Source of the DNA: JAGVPT01 sp963843065
Lineage (GTDB): Bacteria; Bacteroidota; Ignavibacteria; UBA10030; UBA8401
Direction: 5' to 3'
DNA length: 5,976 bases
Assembly: GCA_963843065.1 (NCBI GenBank)
Contig: CAWJKX010000189.1
Location: forward strand, 1 to 5,976
Shown: piece after piece, positions 1 to 5,976 of the stretch
How the letters are laid out: every line of letters starts with the position of its first letter
How positions within the stretch are numbered: position 1 is the first letter of the stretch
Program-made: the position numbers and the translations under genes
Notes under the pieces: model-generated
Told to the model about the DNA's origin: nothing
The model's input: the letters and a program-made list of their open reading frames with translations, nothing else
Database searches by the model: none

Positions 1-1313
1 ACTGAAAGTTGAAAGCGTGCTGCAAAGGGAGTCCCGCCGCACGATAGGTTTCCAACGCACTCATAAACGGATCGAACTGGCCTGGCCACACATCCCACCA
101 ATCGGCAAAATCCATTTCAGCCCGGCCCGTGTTTTTTTCCTGACCGGCCAGCCACTTGAGAATACGCTCACGCTCCAGCTTGACAGTCAGAGGATTGGAG
201 AAATCGATAACCCTTTCGCCGTCATACTTGACGGTATGGATTGGAAGAAAGCACTCGGCCGGATAATTAACACGCGATGGTCGCCCCTGCGTGCTTCCAC
301 CCATGCCGTATATTCCAAATCCTCCCTGCGGGCCGGGACCTCCAAGTCCCCAGTAGAAATCCACCAGGCTGTTCTCCTCGAAGAACTTCTTTGCATCGGC
401 GTTGTTGCCGCCTGACATCCATCCATGGAAACGGCTGTAATCGTTTGCAACCCATTCCCGGTCGTTGAGATCGATCGGCCGCCGCTGTTTCAGACGTACA
501 TCATGCGCGATCGCAATCAGGTCTGCTTGGTGTTCCATCGCCTGGAGCGCATCGGTATTGAAACAGATCAGCAGCTTTTCTCCGGCAAAGCTTTTTCCCG
601 GCGGCACGGTCACTTTGTAGCTGCAGTATCCCCGAACCTGCATCCGGTCGGGAACATTTCCCTTCCAGCCGGACCTTACATCGAAACCTTGAGGCTCCCT
701 TCAGCGCCGTTACATGTCCCATCAATACGCAGTTCCCCGTCTCCGAATTTCTGACTACGTGATTCACCGCGTACGTTTTGGGAGTGATCAAATTGATCAC
801 GGACCAAAGTTCGTAGAGATCGCGATTGCGGGATTGTGTTCCCAGTGTGATCCACTTGTCGGCGGTTCCTCCAAGGCGCGCATCAGCCGAAACAAAATAG
901 TCCATGTCGCCAACGTCAATCAGCTTGCCCGTGTTGTTCGAGCGGTCCAGGCTGACAAGTATGTCGTTTCCGGTTTTACTGACCGAGATATGATAGTCGA
1001 AATCGAGTTGTCCAGGCTTTGCACCGTGCAGCGTCACAGTAACGAACGAACCGAAGTTACTCGAGGCGTTGCTGTCAACGGAACTGGCCACTATCCAGCC
1101 TGAAGGGTCGTCGCCTGGTAGAAAGTATACGTCATTCAGCTGCATCTCGGTCCCTTTGACTTTCGCAGACCAGCAGCAAACGGTCGGATCAACAGAAACC
1201 AGAAGGTTTTTGGTTTCAACCTTGATCGGAGTTTGCGGCATTTGACCAAGCACCTGGCCGTAATTCAGTATTATAGCGATGAATAGAATGACCACGGCTA
1301 TTCTCTTTGTCAT
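1..1313 (-). CDS. Secreted putative glycoside hydrolase, N-terminal half, frameshifted, runs off left edge
   Basis: Seen: reading leftward from 1313 gives a signal peptide (MTKR, then a hydrophobic run of about 12 residues, cleavage at VLG|Q24), then a beta-rich region of roughly 200 residues. At 684-686 the frame breaks: it would continue to a stop near 501 with unconvincing sequence. Dropping one base (one T of a TTT on the minus strand) restores a natural sequence (FDVRSGWKGNVPDRM) that stays open to position 2. The joined product is at least 437 residues. Late in it are the motifs GGPGPQGGFGIYGMGG and, from residue 399, EMDFADWWDVWPGQFDPF followed by a probable helix, reminiscent of the start of a (beta/alpha)8 barrel. 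Inference: an extracytoplasmic polysaccharide-active enzyme, given the hydrolases divergent from it. I do not recognise its family; a distant relative of alpha-galactosidase-type enzymes is possible but unproven. The start could also be 1349, which has a better ribosome site but adds an acidic stretch. The C-terminus lies outside the window. Confidence 0.75.
684..686 (-). other. Frameshift site in the minus-strand gene (one extra base)
   Basis: On the minus strand the codons run TCA AGG TTT CGA; removing one T gives TCA AGG TTC GAT and the coding sense continues without a stop to the window edge. Upstream sense lies in one frame (codon starts at 689, 692 and so on) and downstream sense in the next (685, 682 and so on). 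The run is only three bases long, so it is not an obvious slippery tract. Confidence 0.75.
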
Positions 1314-1542
1314 TGTTTCTGATTCTTCATTAGGCACATAACAATACATGGTTTTTTCCTTTCGAAGGATACATTTTTCCGTCTCGCGACAACACCGTCT
1401 CTTGGCCACGGAAGATATACTTGTGGCTTTTATATATATTTAATAATCAATACATTACACCGATTTCTACATGCTCCATCATCTGATGTGCAGATTTCAT
1501 GAACCAAATTGCGCGATGCTGCAAATATAAAAGAGAGCATTT
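1314..1542. other. Divergent intergenic region, left part (upstream of minus-strand gene)
   Basis: I see no convincing gene here. It should carry the promoter of the minus-strand gene. The clearest feature is an AT-rich tract at about 1428-1452 (alternating TA, then TTTAATAATCAAT), which is promoter-like on either strand, but no well-spaced -35/-10 pair or Bacteroidota-type -33/-7 pair stands out. A short inverted pair, GCCAC at 1405-1409 and GTGGC at 1423-1427, flanks 13 bases and is weak. Confidence 0.4.
1357..1362 (-). promoter_or_regulatory. Possible ribosome binding site for an alternative start at 1349
   Basis: The minus strand reads AAAGGA, with AGGA 7 bases before an in-frame ATG at 1349. 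It is a better Shine-Dalgarno match than anything before the ATG at 1313, so it argues for a start 12 residues further upstream. Against it, the added residues (MYCYVPNEESET) are acidic and unusual for the front of a signal peptide. Confidence 0.35.
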
Positions 1543-1744
1543 TAGAAGCTATCTCAGAAATGGTTTCGATGTAGAATGCATTGGTAAATGTCATCCTGAG
1601 CGGAGGCTCTGGACTGTGAGGGCATCCTACAGCGCAACCCTCGTTCTTTGGCTATCGCCCCGCGCTGTCCAGATTCTTCGCTTCGTCCCGCTGCCGCGGG
1701 ACTCACTCAGAATGACATTTTTAGGAGTTTTGAGATGGCTTCTA
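1543..1744. repeat. MITE-like compound inverted-repeat element
   Basis: Outer arms: TAGAAGCTATCTCA at 1543-1556 against TGAGATGGCTTCTA at 1731-1744, 13 of 14 bases complementary. Inner arms: AAATGTCATCCTGAG at 1586-1600 against CTCAGAATGACATTT at 1706-1720, 14 of 15 complementary. Inside are a further pair, TCTGGAC 1608-1614 with GTCCAGA 1667-1673, and a tight hairpin, TCCCGC 1686-1691 / GCGGGA 1696-1701 with a 4-base loop. The left arm carries about 19 extra bases between outer and inner repeats. The inner part read on the minus strand (GTCATTCTGAG, then GAAGCGAAGAATCT) resembles an interspersed repeat common in some Bacteroidota, Ignavibacteria and other environmental genomes (from memory, not searched). 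The outer ends begin and end with TA, as expected if an IS630/mariner-type transposase moved it, which is a guess. No coding capacity; the open frame across it is an accident. It sits 54 bases before the GH97 start and could affect that gene's transcription. Confidence 0.7.
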
Positions 1745-1798
1745 GTAAATTAACTGATACTTCACGTTACAGTATAGGAAATTAAACCGCAGGTCAAT

Positions 1799-3836
1799 AT
1801 GACAAATTCAAAAAACAAATTCCATGCAAAACCAATTATCGTTACAAAGAGAAATATCCTCGCCGGATTAACAGTTGTGTTACTGCTGGGCACGTCGATA
1901 CTCGCTGCGCAAAGGAAAAATGACTTCGAAGTATTATCCCCGGATGGCGCCATTAGCGTAAAGATTGATGCGGGTGCGAAGCTTGAATGGTCGGTGGAGG
2001 CGAACGGAGAACAGATTATTGCGCCGTCGGCAATATCCTTGTCGTTAGAAGATGGCGACCGTGCTCGGCGATAACGCAAAGGTCTCATCCTCCAATACAG
2101 AAAAAATTAACACCGTCATCGCTGCGATAAATTATATAAAGGCAAGCATTCCGGACGATTGTAACCAGCTCACGATCAATTGCAAGAATGGCTACGGCGT
2201 TATTTTCAGAGTATACAACGACGCGGTCGCATACCGGTTCTTTACGAAGAAAAAAGGCGAGATCATCATAAAGAATGAAGAAGCCAACTTCAATTTCACT
2301 GAGGATCATAAGGCTTTTCTTCCTTATATGTGGGATTACCGGGGAGGAAAAATTTTCAACTCTTCTTTTGAAGCGTTGTACAGAGAGATCAAAATTTCTC
2401 AATTCTTAAGCGATTCATTGGCCTTCCTTCCGGTACTTGTCGACGTCGGCAACAACAAAAAGGTTGTGATTCTGGAAGCGGACCTTGAAGACTATCCGGG
2501 TATGTACCTGAATATTAATCAGACCCGCAAAGGATTAATGGGGGTCTATGCGCCGTATCCATTAGAAGCGGAGTTGGGCGGATTTGGCGGCATCAACTAT
2601 ATTCCGACAAAAAGGGCCGAGTACATTGCCAAAACAAACGGCACCCGCAATTTCCCCTGGCGCGTCGTTGCCATCAGCAAGAGCGACAAAGAACTATTGA
2701 ACAATGACATCGTGCAGAAGCTTGCATCGCCCCCGAGAATTGCCGATGTCTCATGGATCAAGCCGGGCCAGGTCGCCTGGGATTGGTGGAATAATTGGAA
2801 CATCTCGCACGTCGATTTCAAAGCCGGCATCAACACGCCGACATATAAGTATTACATAGATTTTGCCGCAGCCAATAAAATACCGTACATCATTATGGAT
2901 GGCGGCTGGTCCGAGGGGCTGAACCTCACAAAAGTAGTCCCTGCAATAAACCTTCAAGAGATCATAGAATATGGCAAACAGAAGGGTGTGGGCGTCATTC
3001 TCTGGGCTTCATGGTACGCAGTGACGCAGCAGAAGGATACGGTGTTTCCTCTCTATTCTAAAATGGGCGTGAAAGGTTTCAAGATTGATTTTGTCGATCG
3101 CGACGATCAGGTGGCGGTAGTTTCTCTTTATGAAATTGCCAAAAAGGCGGCAGAGTATCATTTGCTCGTTGATTACCATGGAGTGTTCAAGCCAACCGGT
3201 CTGCAGAGAACGTATCCCAACGTCATTGGATTTGAAGGTGTGAAGGGATTGGAGAACTATAAATGGGCCGTCGAAGATCAGCCGCGGTATGTCGCCAGCA
3301 TCCCGTATATCCGCATGCTCGCCGGACCGATGGATTACACTCCCGGCGCCATGCGGAATGCCGTGAAGGCGAATTTCAGGCCGATCAACGATAACCCGAT
3401 GAGCCAGGGAACCCGCTGTGCACAGCTGGCAATGTATGTAGTCTTTAACGCGCCCCTTCAAATGCTTTCGGATAATCCGACCACGTACATGAAAGAACAG
3501 GAGTGCACAGATTTTATTACAAAAGTCCCGACAACGTTTGACGAGACTGTACCGCTGGATGGAAAAGTAGGAGAGTACGTCGCTGTCGCCCGCAGGAAGG
3601 GAGATACCTGGTATGTAGGAGCCATCAGCAATTGGGATGCTCGAAACGTGACGCTCGACTTCTCTTTTCTCGGCGCCGGAGCGTATCAGGCGACAATTTT
3701 TAAGGACGGCATCAACGCAGACCGCGATGCCACTGATTACAAAAAGGAAGTCGTTAAGATCTCATCGACGGATAAATTAACGATTCAACTTTCACCGGGC
3801 GGGGGCTGGGCTGCCCGAATAGAAAAAATAAAATAA
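1799..3836 (+). CDS. GH97 family glycoside hydrolase (retaining type, probable alpha-galactosidase), frameshifted
   Basis: Seen: two overlapping frames, 1799-2074 and 2052-3836, form one protein of 678 residues if the single extra base near 2057 is skipped (LSLEDG joins TVLGDNAKV). Order: signal peptide (basic n-region, hydrophobic 20-36, cleavage near LAA|Q38); N-terminal beta-sandwich typical of GH97 to about residue 315, with the LEDYPGMYL motif; barrel from about 319 (VAWDWWNNW, IIMDGGW, GFKIDFVDRDDQ, FEGVKGLENYKW, NAPLQMLSDNP); C-terminal beta domain from about 580. Known: GH97 contains inverting alpha-glucosidases (SusB type) and retaining alpha-galactosidases; the latter use an aspartate in the KIDF motif as nucleophile. 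Here that is D430, with E479 a likely acid/base. Inference: retaining, acting on alpha-galactosides, or on beta-L-arabinopyranosides as shown for some relatives. A weak AGG precedes the ATG by 5 bases. A poor -35/-10 pair (TTAACT at 1750, TATAGG at 1773) lies upstream. If the frameshift is real the gene is probably dead; otherwise it leads the operon. Confidence 0.9.
2054..2060 (+). other. Frameshift site in the GH97 gene (one extra base)
   Basis: GGCGACC is read as GGC GAC C in the first frame, which stops at 2072-2074 after the nonsense tail DRARR. Skipping G2057 gives GGC ACC GTG and restores the family-like sequence DGTVLGDN. There is no homopolymer, no rare-codon or stop context at the junction, and no recognisable recoding signal. 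Confidence 0.8.
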
Positions 3837-3861
3837 TCGCGAGAAATATTTTTTTATAATA

Positions 3862-3867
3862 AGAGGA
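3862..3867 (+). promoter_or_regulatory. Ribosome binding site of the GH27 gene
   Basis: AGAGGA lies 6 bases before the ATG at 3874, within the 37-base gap after the GH97 stop. It is the strongest Shine-Dalgarno match of the plus-strand genes and fixes the GH27 start. No terminator hairpin is seen in this gap, so the two genes are probably cotranscribed. Confidence 0.65.
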
Positions 3868-3873
3868 CTTTCA

Positions 3874-5049
3874 ATGAAAAGATTAGCCTTTTTATTTTTC
3901 CTGCTGATTTCGTGTTCGGTCTATGCACAAAAATTTCAAGGACTTGCCCTTACCCCGCCAATGGGATGGAACAGCTGGAATTCATTCCAGGTTAATTGCA
4001 GCGAACAGTTGATCAAAGAGACAGCCCAGGCATTAATCAAGAATGGGATGCGGGATGCCGGATACAAGTACATTGTTGTCGACGACGGCTGGGAGGCGAT
4101 GGAAAGGGACAGTCTCGGGAATCTTGTTCCCGATCCGAAAAGATTTCCAAGCGGAATGAAGGCGCTGGGCGATTATCTCCATTCAAATGGATTTAAATTC
4201 GGAATCCATAATTGCGCCGGAAGAACAACGTGCTCGGGCTATCCGGGAGGGCGCGGGCACGAGTTTCAGGATGCCCGCACGTACGCTTCATGGGGTGTTG
4301 ATTATCTGAAGTATGATTGGTGCGATCACGGCACAGCCAATGCTGAAGAAACTTACAAAACGATGGGCGATGCATTGTTTGCCGCAGGGAGACCGATTGT
4401 TTACAGCCTTTGCGAATGGGGAAACAACCAACCCTGGCTTTGGGGAGCAAAGATGGCTCATCTTTGGAGAACAACCGGAGACATTACTGACTGTTACAGC
4501 TGTCAGGATGTTTATGCCACGGGATGGAAATATATTTTGGCAAAACAAGATGGCCTGGAAAAATATGCCGGGCCGGATCATTGGAACGATCCCGACATGC
4601 TGGAGGTTGGTAATAAGGGACTTTCTATTACAGAGTCGAAAGCTCATTTTAGTCTCTGGGCTATGCTTGCAGCGCCGTTAATGGCGGGTAACGACGTTAG
4701 AATGATGACGTCAGAGATCCGCGAGATACTCACGAATGCGGAAGTAATTGCGGTCGATCAAGACTCTCTCGGAAAACAAGGCTACCGGTTCATGGAACAT
4801 CCGAGCAAAGAAATTTGGGTAAAAGAACTATCGAATGGTGAATGGGCTGTCTGCTTTTTCAATTCGGGTGATGATGTAATGAAAATGAGGGTTCATTGGG
4901 CTTATCTTCCATTTCTCAACGGAACATATCAGATACGAGATCTTTGGCAAAAGAAAGGCATCGGTAAAACGGACACTGATTTTTCCGCCGACATTCCGTC
5001 GCACGACGTTGTTTTGCTGAGGTTAAGCCCGATAAAACAAGGTAATTGA
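3874..5049 (+). CDS. GH27 alpha-galactosidase, secreted
   Basis: A complete 391-residue protein of the melibiase family (clan GH-D), which removes terminal alpha-galactose with retention of configuration. Seen: signal peptide 1-18 (MKR, hydrophobic core, VYA|Q19); family opening TPPMGWNSWNSF; VVDDGW with substrate-contacting D70 and D71; nucleophile D148 in YLKYDWC; CEWG with E181; acid/base D203 in WRTTGDI; then WNDPDMLEVGN. The C-terminal beta-sandwich begins near residue 300. Known: Glu in the CEW motif goes with galactose rather than N-acetylgalactosamine, so GalNAc activity is unlikely; a few GH27 enzymes act on beta-L-arabinopyranosides. LISC at residues 11-14 could be read as a lipobox, which would anchor it as a lipoprotein, but the later VYA|Q site looks better. 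An unusual C207-x-x-C210 pair sits just after the acid/base. Length is normal for compact bacterial GH27, and the frame is intact, unlike the two broken neighbours. It follows GH97 in the presumed operon. Confidence 0.96.
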   Translation: MKRLAFLFFLLISCSVYAQKFQGLALTPPMGWNSWNSFQVNCSEQLIKETAQALIKNGMRDAGYKYIVVDDGWEAMERDSLGNLVPDPKRFPSGMKALGDYLHSNGFKFGIHNCAGRTTCSGYPGGRGHEFQDARTYASWGVDYLKYDWCDHGTANAEETYKTMGDALFAAGRPIVYSLCEWGNNQPWLWGAKMAHLWRTTGDITDCYSCQDVYATGWKYILAKQDGLEKYAGPDHWNDPDMLEVGNKGLSITESKAHFSLWAMLAAPLMAGNDVRMMTSEIREILTNAEVIAVDQDSLGKQGYRFMEHPSKEIWVKELSNGEWAVCFFNSGDDVMKMRVHWAYLPFLNGTYQIRDLWQKKGIGKTDTDFSADIPSHDVVLLRLSPIKQGN

Positions 5050-5102
5050 ATCCGCATCGTGATTATTGTTGTTGCGTGTGATGTTTTTTTTCACAATTAG
5101 AT

Positions 5103-5106
5103 GGAG
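5103..5106 (+). promoter_or_regulatory. Ribosome binding site supporting a start at 5114
   Basis: GGAG lies 7 bases before the ATG at 5114. It is the reason to prefer this start, although the signal peptide would fit a GTG start at 5192 much better. Confidence 0.4.
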
Positions 5107-5113
5107 ATCGTCT

Positions 5114-5976
5114 ATGAACAGGATCAAGTGTGAACAGGAATTGTGTTCCTCAGAACGAATCGATTTCAATCATACGGCTAGAGCGACGAATGTGAAATGT
5201 TTCACATTCTTTCTTGCAATAGCTCTATTGTTCGCTGTTGGAATTGAAAATTCTTTCGCGCAGGCAGAATTAACCGCGTGGGGCAATCTGAGCGGTCTGC
5301 GGATCGACGGCCAATTAATGAAATTTACTTCGAGCATTTGCCTGATCGGCCCTTCGATGGCGGATGTAACTGCGACCGGCAAAGAAAGGCAGCGCCCGAT
5401 GTACACACGCAACGGGGATAAACAAATTGTGACGACCGAGCTTTCGCAGTTTTCGCTTACGGAAGTGGTCCAGGATACCGAACACGGCATGGCAACAATC
5501 AACATCAAAGCGAAAGCCGTGGCCGACACCACACTAACCGGCGCATTCGTCTGCTTTGAACTCCCATCCGACGATTACTCTGGCGCTAGCATTCAACTTA
5601 TCGATTCAACAGCATCGTCGATCGAAGCGGTTTCGCTGTTTCCAAGCAGAATGGGAAGAATGCCCCCTGCATTCAGGCTAAGAAATTTTCTCGTGCAGGC
5701 TTCTGTAAAAGGATTTCGTGTCATAGCGCCCACACGGCAGATCGAAGTGAGAACAGAACAGTCCACGGAAATAATCATTCAAAAGGGAAATCCCCGTTTC
5801 GGAAATGCGAACGATAGAATTTATCTCGCCGTAATGACAGGGCGTACAAAGGACGGTCAGACTGCCGACAAAACATTTCTTCTCAAAGTTTCCGGAGAAA
5901 TAGACAGAACCCCTGTCCAGATCTCTATCGATCCTGAGAAGCCAGGAAGACAATTTGACGGCATCGGCGGAAACTT
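5114..5976 (+). CDS. Secreted putative glycoside hydrolase (GH30-like onset), N-terminal part, runs off right edge
   Basis: Seen: 287 codons, open to the window end. Residues 1-27 are polar and partly acidic; a hydrophobic segment (about 30-44) and SFA|Q50 make a signal peptide. Then comes a domain of about 220 residues that looks beta-rich (starts LTAWGNLSGLRIDGQLMKF; later VSLFPSRMGRMPPAFRLRNF). The last visible residues, PEKPGRQFDGIGGN, resemble the short strand that opens the barrel of GH30-like clan GH-A enzymes (Q-x-DGFGG type). Inference: an N-terminal beta-sandwich or ancillary domain followed by a catalytic barrel that lies outside the window; I cannot name the substrate or confirm the family. 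The start is uncertain: 5114 has a Shine-Dalgarno site, while the in-frame GTG at 5192 would give a textbook signal peptide (MKCFTFFLAIALLF). The gap to the GH27 stop is 64 bases without a convincing terminator, so it is probably in the same operon. Confidence 0.75.
   Translation, partial: MNRIKCEQELCSSERIDFNHTARATNVKCFTFFLAIALLFAVGIENSFAQAELTAWGNLSGLRIDGQLMKFTSSICLIGPSMADVTATGKERQRPMYTRNGDKQIVTTELSQFSLTEVVQDTEHGMATINIKAKAVADTTLTGAFVCFELPSDDYSGASIQLIDSTASSIEAVSLFPSRMGRMPPAFRLRNFLVQASVKGFRVIAPTRQIEVRTEQSTEIIIQKGNPRFGNANDRIYLAVMTGRTKDGQTADKTFLLKVSGEIDRTPVQISIDPEKPGRQFDGIGGN
5191..5206. promoter_or_regulatory. CRP-type palindrome, possible operator
   Basis: TGTGAAATGTTTCACA matches the E. coli CRP consensus TGTGA-N6-TCACA at all ten defined positions, and its 7-base arms are fully complementary. 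It overlaps the alternative GTG start (5192) of the last gene and lies 78 bases inside the longer version of it. A CRP/FNR-family regulator could bind it, but a regulator is not in view and the site may simply be coding sequence for VKCFT. Confidence 0.25.

Noticed and set aside
17..754. Plus-strand open frames (17-415 and 425-754)
   Set aside because: They are antisense shadows of the repaired minus-strand gene, which has coherent family-like sequence throughout.
714..1103. 129-codon plus-strand open frame
   Set aside because: Antisense to the N-terminal domain of the minus-strand gene; no ribosome site or recognisable motif.
1586..1720. CRISPR array or tRNA/rRNA in the intergenic repeat
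   Set aside because: The repeats are inverted, not direct and regularly spaced, and no cloverleaf or rRNA sequence is recognisable.
1499..1753. 84-codon plus-strand open frame
   Set aside because: It lies almost wholly over the inverted-repeat element, has no ribosome site and no protein-like composition.
2052..2054. ATG at 2052 as a genuine start of a separate GH97 protein
   Set aside because: It would lack the signal peptide and the first strand(s) of the conserved N-terminal domain, both of which are encoded directly upstream in the adjacent frame.
3009..3461. 150-codon minus-strand open frame inside GH97
   Set aside because: Antisense to the GH97 barrel, where the motifs on the plus strand are unmistakable.
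5077..5095. Rho-independent terminator after GH27
   Set aside because: The stem is only 5 base pairs and the T run is in the loop, not after the stem.
5170..5953. Minus-strand open frames opposite the last gene
   Set aside because: The plus strand is open for 287 codons with a signal peptide; the reverse frames are shorter, overlap one another and show no motifs.

Overview
The window looks like part of a polysaccharide-degradation locus from a Bacteroidota-like bacterium (Bacteroidota or a relative such as Ignavibacteria). Three things point that way: the families present (GH97 beside GH27), mid-range GC by eye, and four predicted signal peptides that all appear to be cleaved just before a glutamine, a habit best known from Bacteroidota. 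This is inference from family content and style; there is no rRNA or other phylogenetic marker here.

Layout. On the minus strand, from about 1313 down to position 1 and running off the left edge, is the N-terminal half of a large secreted protein whose reading frame is broken once near 684-686. It resembles a glycoside hydrolase with an N-terminal beta-rich domain, but I cannot name its family. The divergent intergenic region (about 1314-1798) holds an AT-rich tract and, at about 1543-1744, a nested inverted-repeat element (MITE-like) with no gene in it. On the plus strand follow a GH97 glycoside hydrolase (1799-3836, broken by one extra base near 2057), a complete GH27 alpha-galactosidase (3874-5049), and a third secreted protein (5114 to the right edge, incomplete) that ends just as a GH30-like 'QFDGIGGN' motif begins.

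How they fit together. The three plus-strand genes are closely spaced (37 and 64 bases) with no clear terminator between them, so they probably form one operon. The GH97 protein carries the retaining-type nucleophile motif (KIDF-DRDDQ). The GH27 protein has both catalytic aspartates and the CEW motif of galactose-specific enzymes. Both families contain alpha-galactosidases and beta-L-arabinopyranosidases, so the likely shared job is trimming such side groups from a plant or algal polysaccharide outside the cytoplasm. No SusC/SusD transporter, regulator or sugar kinase is visible.

The most notable points are two independent one-base insertions, each of which interrupts an otherwise well-conserved hydrolase frame; the compound inverted-repeat element between the divergent genes; and a perfect CRP-type palindrome over an alternative start of the last gene. 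I found no clear evidence of a wholly new kind of system. The best candidates for novelty are the two partial proteins of unrecognised family at the window edges.
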